Made by a program: the position numbers and the translations under genes. From assembly GCA_021613535.1 (NCBI GenBank), contig CP075494.1, positions 1,674,001 to 1,738,000 on the forward strand: a stretch of DNA of 64,000 nucleotides, given 5' to 3'. Source of the DNA: Adineta vaga (taxonomy: Eukaryota; Rotifera). The notes beneath the pieces were generated by a model. The model saw only the letters and a list, made by a program, of their open reading frames with translations, was not told the DNA's origin and made no database searches. Shown here one piece after another: positions 43,035 through 53,787 of the stretch. Within the stretch, counting starts at the first letter, position 1; every line of letters starts with the position of its first letter.

Positions 43035-45426
43035 TTAAAATTGTTTACGAAGATCTTCAAGTAATTTGTTAAGTTTGGTCATATCATTACCAAGAAGATT
43101 GAGTAAATATTTACGTGCTTTTTGTACAATACCATACCACATTGATGAAAGAGAAGCAAAACGTGTTTCAAGTATTGCAATAATGATAGAAGAAAGAAGT
43201 ATTTCTTTATTTGCCATGTGTGTAAATGTCGTTAATGGTTTTTTAGTTAGTTTTTCAATATCATTTTCATCTATTTGCCAAAGGCCATCAAATTTTTTTT
43301 TATTAATTAAATAACGAACGATATCTTCGTCATTCATCACTGATAGATCAGTTGTCTGCGTTGAAAAATTATTATTATCGTGAGAGTGAAAAGTATTCTC
43401 TGCATCATCGTCATTGTCTGGTAATGGCACACTCATTGCAGACTAAAAACAAACACTTAAAATTTAAATAAAATTTGAAAAAGTTATATAATATCATTAG
43501 AAGAGATTGATGATAACTATGTAAATGTTGATTATCAGCTGATATTTGTATTGGTACTTCACGTAACACCATATTACTATTATTTCCATTCAATCGTTTT
43601 TCAACACCAATAAATGCTGTATGAGGACTAAGAATATGATATTTTAATGATAATTCAATTATTCGTTTCTTTATTATTTCTTTTTCACTTTCATCATCAT
43701 TGTTAACAGCTTTTTGATGTTCTTGAAAACGAGTTTGCAATGAACATGAACTCATATTTTGTGTTGATGATGATAGTTTTTCATGTTGTAATTCAACAAT
43801 AAGTGCTTTAGCAGCTAATCGACCAATTGTTTCATTATTATGACTAACATTTGGTATTACATTCACTTTTGCTTCACCTAATCGATGTTGCCCACATGTT
43901 AATTCGACTCGCAAATTATGATCAAATCGAACGGATGAATTCTTAGCCAATGCATAAACAATCAAACGATCATTTACATAAACAGGTGGTGTTTTATTTG
44001 GAACACTTGTGATCATATCTAAGTTTCATTTGATTTCTACATTAGTTATACATGACTGTAAAGCTTTTTGTAATTGTTCACCAACATGAATATCAACACT
44101 TGTATGAGGCGGAATAAAAACAAATCGACCATTTGGTGATTGAGCTAAGTCTTTTACAAGTGATCGACTAGGAGATGAACCTAATCCAAATGAAAATATT
44201 CGAGTTGATGTTGCCATTGTTCGACAAAGATCAATCACTTCATTCACATTCGAAACTTCACCATCAGCCAAAAGAAAGATTTGACGAGCACGTCCTTCAA
44301 TTGTTGGATTTTTCTAAAGACAAATCTTAACAACACTCACTAATTCAGTACCACCTAAATCTGCTCTCATTGTCTTTGTAAGTTGTTCAGCTTTTTGTGA
44401 ACTTATTTCATTGTATATAACAGTCATTTCTGGAAATAAACTTTGATGATTACTACCAAATCGAATTATGTTGAAGTAACAATTCACAGGCAAACTCTTA
44501 AGAAAAAGTAACATTGCTTGTTGAGCTAATTCAATCTTATTTTCTCCATCCATTGAACCACTACAATCAACAATAAAAATAAATTCGTTTGTCATTACTT
44601 TATTATTCGTAACTCGTTGACAATCTTCTTCATTTGGTGTAAATGAAACCATCATTGCACCATTTTCAATAGCTAAGATTGTATTCGAACGATGTTCAAT
44701 CAATTGCATATCCAAAAGAATATCACGATCCAAACAAGTATTTTCTTGTGCAAATGTAATAACATAATAATCTTATTTACTTAAATTTATTTGAATTGGA
44801 TGTGATGAAGAACTAATTCTAGCAATATTATATTTCTCTACTTGACAATGAAAATTAATTTTATATGGAACAGATTGAACATATTTTGATGTTGTACCAG
44901 CTGGTGAACTCAAACTACCTTTATCAGGATTATAACGAGGTGCAATAGTTGTTGGTACAACAAATCGAATCTTTTCACCATTTTCAACAAGATTTAATTC
45001 AGTTACATAACATATTTCAATTTGACATTCTTTTCCAGATGGAAGTGCACCAACATTAATAATAAAATTATCTTGTGATTTTTCATCTTGTTCTAATAAA
45101 TAAGCACCATGACCTGATTGAAGAGCTTCACTATATTCCTTTTGTGCTATTTTCTTTTCTTTTAATTCAGCAATAATCTCTCGATCGTCAATTCGTGCAA
45201 TAAAACTATAGATTGCTGCTTGTTCTTCAATTGGGAAACAATATACAGCTTCAATTGATGTTGATTCTTCATTGCGAAAGAGTTGTGTAATACTCACATC
45301 GGCAGCAAAAGATCGAATAGTTGCTGCAATATTCACTCGTTTAAGAGGAACATATTGTTTTGAATTTTGTTTGTTTCGAAGCATGTAGTAAAAAAAAGTA
45401 TATCTATCTCGATTTTTGTGAAACAA
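43035..45426 (-). pseudogene. VIT + von Willebrand A domain protein (VWA5A-type), three in-frame stops
   Basis: One frame runs from 45426 to 43411 (672 codons) but is cut by TAA (44773-44775), TAG (44314-44316) and TGA (44026-44028). Parts in order: VIT domain (VPLKRVNIAATIRSFAADV, 'YCFPIEEQAAIYSFIARI'); vWA domain with an intact MIDAS motif 'FIVDCSGSMDG', 'LGGTEL' and 'IFLLADGEV'; a C-terminal beta region; then, after a frame change between 43520 and 43440, the VWA5A C-terminal module with 'FDGLWQIDENDIEKL' and 'ARKYLLNLLGND'. Family-like sequence continues straight across each stop, and the TGA stands where a Trp is expected. Such proteins act in protein-protein adhesion, intra- or extracellularly. 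Substitutions elsewhere seem few, so loss is recent. Confidence 0.8.
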
Positions 45427-46396
45427 ATCTTTAGCTTATATACTTGTCGTGACGTGACGTGAAGAGATAACAATAATAAAAACAAGATTGTGCAATAATA
45501 CACGAGGAAGACATATTTTAATGAGTCATATATTATAATACGTTTTTATAATCTTGTCATACAGCGATATCTATTTCTCTCAAATACAGCTTCAGTCGTT
45601 AGCATTTATTAATGTAAAGATTTCAGAAATTGTTAGCTCTGTTGAATAAAGTCAAAATTAATCGACAACACCATTACATACACTTCCATTCAGAGAATTT
45701 CCCCAAAAATATCAAATTTGGAACACCACTAGCATTTATCCAATTGATCAGTGTTCGATTGGTATAAAGGCGAAGTCCATTCATAAAACTATATGTTATG
45801 GTTATATGAGTTCAACTATTTGATATTATTACAGGTCTATTGTTGGAGATGGTGTGGTTGTGGTTATATCTTCTTGACCCACACCCACACCCTCATATGT
45901 TTTCATAAAATAATTTTTTTAATTTTTGGATTACATTTGTTTTGTTAATGGTAAATCTTTCATTTCTAAATAGATTTGATATTGCTCTATAATATCAATT
46001 GATTGTTGACCAGAAATATACATCTTCACTTGTAATATTTTCATTCATTGTGAAATAAAGATTGATTATTGGTATAGCTGATACTTAATGAATAAAAATT
46101 AAATAAATTAAATACTTTAGATGAAACATTTTTCATGTAGAATCCAAGAACAAAAAAAATGAAGAAAATATTTAAAAACTAACATGAATTGTTTTGATTT
46201 TTCTAGATAACAATATATTGTTTAATAAAACATTAAATAATGTAGTTAATAATTACTTTTTTTTCTCTTCATTGCAAGAACCAATATTACATGTTTATCC
46301 TTTTGTTATTCTAATCTGTTACATGAAATAAAGCTTATTATCCACGATTCTTCTTTTCAAAGTTTTCTTAAGTATAATTCTTTATTTATAATAAGA
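45427..46396. other. Intergenic region with one hairpin
   Basis: AT-rich. Short possible coding remnants on the minus strand near 45945-46045 are not enough to name. Hairpin at 45847-45898. Confidence 0.35.
45847..45898. repeat. Telomere-type hairpin element
   Basis: Left arm GAGATGGTGTGGTTGTGG, loop TTATATCTTCTTG, right arm ACCCACACCCACACCCTCAT (45877-45896). Confidence 0.7.
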
Positions 46397-47215
46397 TTAA
46401 AATCGATGAAAAAATGTAAAAATGATTGTAATTATCATCAGAAAAACAGATATTTGAAATCTCGAACCATTTAATCTTCCATCTGGTGTTTGTGTAACAT
46501 TGTATTTGAATAAAATATCTTTAACAATGTTTAATATTGATTTTGTATTACATAAATTTCGAGTACATGTTAAATCAAATGTTGCCGTTGTTGGATTTTG
46601 ATGCATTCGAATAGATGGTTGAAGTTCAGATGAAGTAGTTTGACATGATTGTGTTATTTTATTCTTTATTATTTGATTTTGCAAAGAACATGAAGCACGA
46701 TTTGGAAATTCAGCACATAATTCTTCTTTTTCTTTTAAATTATAACATTTTAATTGACGATTTTGTGTTGATAATGATGGACCGATGATATATGGTGATA
46801 ATTCATTGATAATTTTAGAAAAATCATATTGTCGTTGTGATAATTCTATTGAAATTTTAATTGCTAAATCTTTTGCACAATCATCTTTATCTTTACATTC
46901 AATATCCACATAGTGTGATAAAAAAGCTGTTGATCCACTTATTTGTAATAAACCACGACGTTGATTATTTGAATTATAAACTGTACTCGATGAGTCACTT
47001 GACAAATGAAAAAAATATTCTCCTGTATGAAAATAAAAAGTTAGCATAGCTCCACATTTTCCAGATGATATAATTTGATTACATCTTTCAGGATAAAGAA
47101 ACGGTGTTGAACTGTTATAGATATATGAACAATTCGTTGTACAGCGTAATGCTTGACAAGAGAAAAATGAAAGAAGAAGAATAATAATAATAATATATGT
47201 TTGATAAAGTGACAT
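46397..47215 (-). CDS. Secreted, probably GPI-anchored Cys-rich protein
   Basis: The longest frame starts at 47302, but the Met at 47215 gives a clean signal peptide (MSLYQTYIIIIILLLSFFSC) and is preferred; 272 residues. The mature part has paired Cys ('LRCTTNCSY', 'ERCNQII', 'GKCGAML', 'DIECKDKDDC', 'LTCTRNLCN'), several N-glycosylation sites, and a C-terminal hydrophobic tail (ISVFLMIITIIFTFF) that fits a GPI signal. The Cys spacing with a final '-LCN-' recalls Ly6/uPAR-like domains, but this is only a resemblance. No intron. Family otherwise not recognised; seems intact. Confidence 0.6.
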   Translation of the reverse strand: MSLYQTYIIIIILLLSFFSCQALRCTTNCSYIYNSSTPFLYPERCNQIISSGKCGAMLTFYFHTGEYFFHLSSDSSSTVYNSNNQRRGLLQISGSTAFLSHYVDIECKDKDDCAKDLAIKISIELSQRQYDFSKIINELSPYIIGPSLSTQNRQLKCYNLKEKEELCAEFPNRASCSLQNQIIKNKITQSCQTTSSELQPSIRMHQNPTTATFDLTCTRNLCNTKSILNIVKDILFKYNVTQTPDGRLNGSRFQISVFLMIITIIFTFFHRF

Positions 47216-47526
47216 AGGATAGTGAAAGAAAACGAGAATAATGAAATCGTATGTTTGAGTGTTTGAGATATTTCTTTTTTCTTTCTTAAATACTGATATC
47301 AATATTTTATGTTTCTGATAAAGTAACTATGACATTACAATGTTTTTTTATTTTTTTATATCATCAACAAATGACGCATATAAAAAATAATTTATCTCAT
47401 GCGTAAATATGATATGATAAAATTTTATTTTTTTATTTTAAATTAAATTAAATAAGAATTGTTCAGTGTATTTCTCTGTATAATACCTCATGAGATCATA
47501 CATCACTTGAGTGTGACATATCCATC

Positions 47527-47575
47527 ACGAGGGTGCAGGTGTCGGTACTACATCTATCGAAACACCCACACAAAC
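47527..47575. repeat. Telomere-type hairpin element
   Basis: CACGAGGGTGCAGGTGTCGG (47526-47545), loop TACTACATCTATCG, arm AAACACCCACACAAAC. Loop nearly the same as at 56501 (TACTACATCTATTT). Confidence 0.65.
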
Positions 47576-47851
47576 TTAATTTCTTTTTGTTCTCATGCAA
47601 TAATAATGACACATAGAAGAAGAAGAAGATAGCTATGTATTCTTGATTCTCCCTAATAACGTCGAAGCTAAAAATGTCGAATTCTATTAATATTGGCGAA
47701 AAATTCCAGGAAAAAATTCTTACGATATGTTTAATACAGGGTGCCACATAACCTTTGCCTCCTCCTCTGCATACCCTTAATAACTAATGATATCAGAAGG
47801 TTTTTATACCAGATTAAAGACCATCAAAAGCTGCGTCCACCGGTGCAGTTA

Positions 47852-47966
47852 AAGGGTGTATGTGAGGGTTGTTTTGATATACCCACACCCACACCCATCC
47901 ACACCCTCACCCACACCCACACCCACCCACACCCTCACCCACATCCACACCCACACCCTCAAGATT
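47852..47966. repeat. Telomere-type element with long expanded C-rich arm
   Basis: Short G-arm AGGGTGTATGTGAGGGTTG, loop TTTTGATAT, then about 85 nt of C-rich repeat (47881-47966), built of units such as CCCACACCCACACCC separated by ATCCACACCCTCA and ending in the conserved CCTCAAGATT. It is the longest tract of telomere type in the window. Confidence 0.8.
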
Positions 47967-48012
47967 TACTAATAATATAAAAGTAAATACATATGAATTT
48001 TTAATTATATAA

Positions 48013-49000
48013 TCAACACTTACAACATGAAATAGGAAATTTTTGTACTCGATTATTGCCTGCATCTGCAACAAAAAGTGATCCATTCAAATCAAAAGCA
48101 ATATTATATGGTAAATTTAATTGGTTTGATCGATCTCCTCCATTTATATCACCCGCAATAATTATACCAAAATTTAAACCAATTGTCCAACGTATAATTC
48201 GATCATTACCTGTATCTACAATGAACATATTTTTATTTGTATCAACAATTAATGTTTGTGGTAACCACAAATGATAAAGATCAGAACCAAATGAATTTGT
48301 TTTTCCAGCAATTGTTTTACCATTTGTAGAATTTTCTTTCCACATTTGTATTCGATGATTATAAGTATCTGCTACATAGAATGTATTTGAATCTTCAATA
48401 TCAACAAATATTCCATATGGATACATAAATTGATGATCTTCTGATCCATAAGTACCACAAACAATTTGACTTATTATTGAAGAATATCATTTGCCAATAC
48501 GATGATTAAAAGTATCAACAATCCAAATAATTGATGTATTTGGTTCGATAAATATTCCACCGGCTCTATCGAATTCAAGAGCATGATCATTATTTGCATT
48601 ACCATCGGCAACAAGAATACCAGTAGAAACACCTTGCATCCATTTAGTTACTCGTTTATTACCAGTATCGAGTATATAAATATTACCATCATCATCAATA
48701 CTCATTTTTTCCACTAGAATACAAACTTTATATATGAAAATAGGAAGAAAAAAAAAGAATTTAACATACTCCAAATGAATTGATTAAGTTCATGACCATA
48801 ACTACCTTGGAGAAGTACTATTCCCATACTTAATGTTGGTTGAAAAGTTTGTATACGCATACTATCAGGATCTAATACATAAATAATACCATTTTTATCG
48901 ACATGTACATCGCTAGCAGATTCAAATACTAGTGGATAATAAGGTGACCATGGACTTGGATCTCTATAAACTACTGTTATTGCATTCTTCTGCCATACAG
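48013..49000 (-). pseudogene. NHL-repeat beta-propeller protein, in-frame TGA
   Basis: Two exons are supported: 48770-49000 (after acceptor CCCACAG) and 48013-48713, with a 56-bp intron (GTATGT..TTCTAG). Upstream exon(s) with the signal sequence were not settled. At least six NHL blades: 'VHVDKNGIIYVLDPDSMRIQ', 'IDDDGNIYILDTGNKRV', 'IWIVDTFNHRIGK', 'FYVADTYNHRIQMW', 'MFIVDTGNDRIIRW', 'LFVADAGNNRVQKF'. An in-frame TGA (48487-48489) falls right after 'NHRIGK', where other blades of the same protein have W (QMW, IRW, TKW). The rest is well preserved. Secreted NHL propellers are abundant in bdelloids; function is not known. The TGA makes it a pseudogene unless it is a sequence error. Confidence 0.7.
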
Positions 49001-49448
49001 CTGTGGGACATATAGTTATTGTAAATGATTTTTTGAATAAAAAACTAAATAAAAATATTTATTTACTTTTACGAGAAAAATTATCGTTTACATGAAGAAA
49101 AGAATTAATATCGAATAGATTTGTTTGATATACATTCAACTGATATATGAAGAAAAAGTATTTACTGTTTGACTGTTTTGTTTTTTTTTCTATAAAACTC
49201 ATTATTTTAAAATTAATATTTGAAGAGAAACATGACAATTTCTACTTATTTATGCTAAATTAATTTTCTTTCAACATAAACATTCTTACTATCATTATCG
49301 ATTGATTTTCTTTAGGATTTTTAAAAGTTATATTAAAAGTTAACTTTAATTTAAATAAACATTCTTAAGAAAATTAACATCCTGTTTATATATATATCTA
49401 TGAAATTTATTCATTTTTTTCTTATCAAAATATTTCCGATTTCTAAAA

Positions 49449-52166
49449 ATGCGAATTTATTTTTTCTTTAATTATATTAAAACAAAATTATTTGATTTAA
49501 ATCTTTTTATTAGTGGAAATGAAGATCCTATAAGAATAAAAAATGAAAAACGATCAACACGTATTTATTTAATTTTACTTATTTTATCAATTATTATTCT
49601 TACATTTTATTATTATATTATACCATATACACAAATTCGCGAAATTCAATCACCTTCATTTACTACTTATAATAATCTTTTACAATATTCAACATTAAAA
49701 TGTACTTGTACAAATATATCAGTTAAATATGAAGAATTTCTTGAAATTCAACCTATTTATCATGATTTATGTACAAGTGATTTTATTAGTATTAAATGGA
49801 TAAATTATTTATTTAAATTTTATGAACAAAGTTTAAATAATTCAATTTCAACTGATTTTTTTCGAATAGGTTTTTTTCAATTTCAAACACTTCGTTCATT
49901 ATGTCAATTAACACAAAAATATATTGAAAATAATCTTCATACATTTCAATCAACAGAATTTATTCAAACACAATTAATTTCTCAAATATTATTTTATACA
50001 AAATATCACAGCACAAAATTTATTTATCACTGGTGCATCAATGAGTAGTCTTTTAATAAAAATTGATGGTGATAAACCTTCAATGTGGAATTTTATGTTT
50101 GAAGGTATGAAATATGTTTTAAATGATAGTTCAATTTGTATTTGTTCAAGTTCTACTGTAGCTACTTGTATGACTTGAACAACATATGAGAATTATTTTT
50201 TATCAGGTTTTCAAACAGGTTGTTATATGTTTAATGCACTTTTAAAATCAACACTTGAAGTATTTTATAATCAAACATTTATTGATTTAATTACAAATTC
50301 ATCAAGAATTTTTATTTCTTTAAATTCATCATTATCATTATTAAATCGATATTCAACAATTGAAACATTATTTAATCAAATGTTTGTTATACATTGGTTA
50401 AATAATACATCTTATGAAAAATATTTTAATAGTTGTGTACCTAATATTTGTCAATATACAATTACTCAATATAATAGTTTCTTAAATATCATTACACTAA
50501 TAATTGGTTTATTTGGTGGATTATCGTCTATATTACATGCTTTAATACCTGTCATTATTATATACATATGTTCTATGTTATATAAGATTATAAAACAATT
50601 CAAGAAGAGAACAATGAGTAAGTAACAAATGAGTATTAGAAATCATATATTTGCAATGTTTGTTTTTTTTTAGAATCAATGAACGAAAAGAGTATATCTT
50701 TCTAATTGTTTTAATTTTATTATCAATAACGGCAATAATAATAGTTTCAATTATATGGTTTTTGGGAAAAAATCAAGAACCAAAATTAATTTTAAATATT
50801 CTACAAATAACAATAATGAATTTCTCAAATATGACAGAATCAATAAGAACAAATTGTATGAAAAATAGAATAATTGATATAAAAAAAAAACTCTTTTTAT
50901 TTGATTTTTTTAAGCTACATGTCATATGATTTTTAATCGTCAATCTCAAACTTATCTTACTGGTCATTTTCCAAAATTACTCGTTATAGATGATTTCAAT
51001 AGAGATTTAATTCTTGATTTAGCTATAACTAATTACGAAGATCATACATTGACTGTATTATTAGGTAAAGGAGATGGAACATTTCAAAATCAGTATGTAT
51101 TTTCGACAGGTAATGGATCGCATCCATGGGGAATAGCAACCGGTGATTTAAATAATGATGCATTATTAGATTTAGGTATGTCATCGAAAATTGAGTATAA
51201 TAAATAAGTTATTTTTTATTCTTTTTCTAGTCTGGAACTAATAATATAGCTATATTCTTTGGAATTGAAACAAATCTTTTATTTATTTCTCCACCATATA
51301 CATTTCCATTTGATACTTTAAATACTACACCAAGTGTAATTGAAGTAGTTGATGCAAATAGCGATGTATTTCTTGACTTGATCGTTGGAAATCAGCGAAC
51401 GACGTATTTTAGTTCAAGTAAATTTTTTAATTGCCAGAACATAAATGTAAATAATGATTATAGTCTTATTTCAGGTGCAGTATTATATCCTCCATATCGA
51501 AATGCAAAACTGTATGATATTTTTATAAATAGTGGCAATGGATATCGATTTAATAGTGTATGTCCTTCATCATGTCAAGTATCAGCTAATGTTATTTTAA
51601 TAACTGTTGGTGATTTTGATCAAGAAGGAAAACAAAATGATTTAGGTCTATGTACTTCAGATGGTTATGTTGAAATACTTTTATCAACTAAATTCTATTA
51701 TTTAGGATATTATAGTTGGATCAGTAACCATATGTATGAAAATCCATTATCGTTAGTAAAAGGAAAATTTAATGATGATGATCTCGATGATATAGCACTT
51801 ATTTCACCTAATTCTGATACTCTTCAAACTTTAATTGCTTATAATGATAATAGATTTGTTCAACATATCTATCTTACCGATGTTCATCCAACATCTTTAG
51901 CACGAATCAATTTTAATAATGATACAATTGATGATTTAGCGGTATTATATTGTAATGGAACTGTGAATATATTTGTCGGAACAAATATTGGACTTTTCAA
52001 GCGAAGTCCTTTCACTTTTGGTATCACTGATAGAAATATGGATGATGAATGTCTTCAATTATTGAAAGTTTCTGATTTAAATAATGATGGAAACGATGAT
52101 ATAATAATTGTCGATGCTGGAAAAAATGTCATCAAAATTTTCTTAGTTATAAATTGTATTGAATAG
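49449..52166 (+). pseudogene. Membrane protein with FG-GAP/VCBS repeats, frameshift and stop
   Basis: N-terminal part: basic stretch, one membrane span (LILLILSIIILTFYYYIIPY), then a Cys-bearing domain 'LKCTCTNISVKYEEFL'. The frame shifts at 50019-50026, where TTTA is present twice in tandem; removing one copy would keep frame. An in-frame TGA follows at 50176-50178. A second span (IITLIIGLFGGLSSILHALI) leads to an intron 50622-50673 (GTAACA..TTTAG), a third span (YIFLIVLILLSITAIII), then FG-GAP repeats from about 50926: 'LLVIDDFNRDLILDLAITNY', 'GDLNNDALLDL', intron 51176-51229 (GTATGT..TTCTAG), and repeats to 52166 such as 'LLKVSDLNNDGNDDIIIVD'. The calcium-binding DxNxDxxxD motifs are clear. 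A typical bdelloid family; two lesions make it inactive as read. Confidence 0.7.
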
Positions 52167-52286
52167 TCTATATTTATTTCTTCTACCATAATAATACAAT
52201 TATAAAATAATAGTCTTCATTATTGAGTTCAATTTTGATTTCAACAACTTCCTCAAGCGAACACACTAATCACTCAAAGTGACAGA

Positions 52287-52360
52287 GAGAGGGCGTAGGT
52301 GTAGGTGCAGTTGTGGGTGTGAATCTCTTCTTTCCACACCCACACCCACACCCTCTAGAT
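52287..52360. repeat. Telomere-type hairpin element
   Basis: G-arm GAGGGCGTAGGTGTAGGTGC (52288-52307) plus GTTGTGGGTGTG, loop AATCTCTTCTTT, C-arm CCACACCCACACCCACACCC (52334-52353) and end TCTAGATG. Lies 120 nt after the FG-GAP gene's stop codon. Confidence 0.75.
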
Positions 52361-53571
52361 GTGGTGTGTATGCTACATTCTTCTTTAATATCCAACACTC
52401 ACTTTATTATTTTCAAAAGAAGGTATCACTTATATTTTAAAAGCGCATTAGATTAAAAAAACATCTGGTGATTATTTCACATCATGACGAAGAGAGAGAA
52501 ATATATACTTTAATGCAATTTACTATGCTTTAATACGCACCAAAAAAGTTTTAATCAATATTTTTCTCACTATAAATCGAATATTTGCTTCCATAAGTCC
52601 ATTATAGCTAACGTTCTTTTATAAACTTATATGTTATTTTTTGGTTTTCTTTTCATCGATCTTATTGGATTCTTATACGGTGATTTTAACATAACTTAAA
52701 GCCCGTTTAAAATGCACTTCATTCTCAGATTATTTGAATAGAAACAGAAGAATAGACGAGTAAGTGTTATCGGAAGAACGAGCAAAGAAAACAAATCCTA
52801 ATCAGGCATTTAATGGATATCCTTTAGTTCGGTTACTTCTGAAAAATCTATATAAGTATATGTATTCAATATGTATAATCTCATAAGATTGATATAAATA
52901 TACCTGGAAGGTAAACATTGAAGCGTCTCGAACTTCATTTCTCAGACAGTATTTATTTCAAATAAATATGTTAACGAATTTTCTTTCATGTTAATAGAAT
53001 CGGACTAAGTGCATCACAGTTTTACATTAACTATTGCATATTCAAAGAACAAAAAGCGAGTAGGTAGTTTTTGAATAACATTTTCTTACTAGAAATAGAT
53101 AACAACGAGCAGTAAGATTAATAGTGACTATCCTACATCTTTATATCAGTTAATCGAAAAAGTATTTGGAAAATATCCATCGGAAAGTCTTTTAAGAATT
53201 TACTTCCAATTCGCATCAAAATGACTGGACTAAATATTCAACTGACACTTTTATTACTAGTTTGAATTGCATATGAGATTATAATTTAATTCCCTATCAG
53301 AATCTAAACTATCTTTGAAATTTTGATCAGTCTTTTCTATTAATATGAGTTTAGCTATTAAAAATTTGAATCTAGCCCGGTGATCAGAAACTATCCCGGG
53401 TCTAGTTTCAGCTGAGTTCGCGGCAAGAAACAAGGTTTAAGACTGAGACAGAAAATATGATCGATGTTTCTAATGAACAATATCAATCACGTTTTTTACT
53501 TCAGTTTTACGTTTTCTGGCGAAAAAACATTACATAGATTAAATGATTGAAATGATATTAAAAAAGGCAAA

Positions 53572-53610
<39 letters not shown>

Positions 53611-53787
53611 GATGATCTTTGATCCGGAAAAATACACACTGAACATTATTATGTATGGTAAATTTTTATCTTCAGAAATGAGACATCGATGACATTGATA
53701 TTGTAGTGCGTTATCTACTATAATATAAATGAATATCATTAGATAAGACTTTCTTTGTATTGTTTTTCACAGAAATAAACGTATAAG
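52361..53787. other. Intergenic region with (TA)n microsatellite
   Basis: AT-rich, no gene recognised. A (TA)n tract lies at about 53578-53608. A short GC-rich patch near 53378-53418 contains CCCGG repeats in inverted form (AGCCCGGTGATC .. ATCCCGGGTCTAG). The region should contain the ART-TPR promoter. Confidence 0.4.

Noticed and set aside
44739-44777. A tiny GTAAAT..CAAG intron around the TAA of the VWA5A-type gene
   Set aside because: About 36 nt is too short for a spliceosomal intron, and the bases encode family-like residues after the stop.
47881-47966. C-rich spaced repeats that could suggest a CRISPR array or a true chromosome end
   Set aside because: Units are 6-mers of telomere type without unique spacers, and genes continue on both sides, so it is an interstitial repeat tract.
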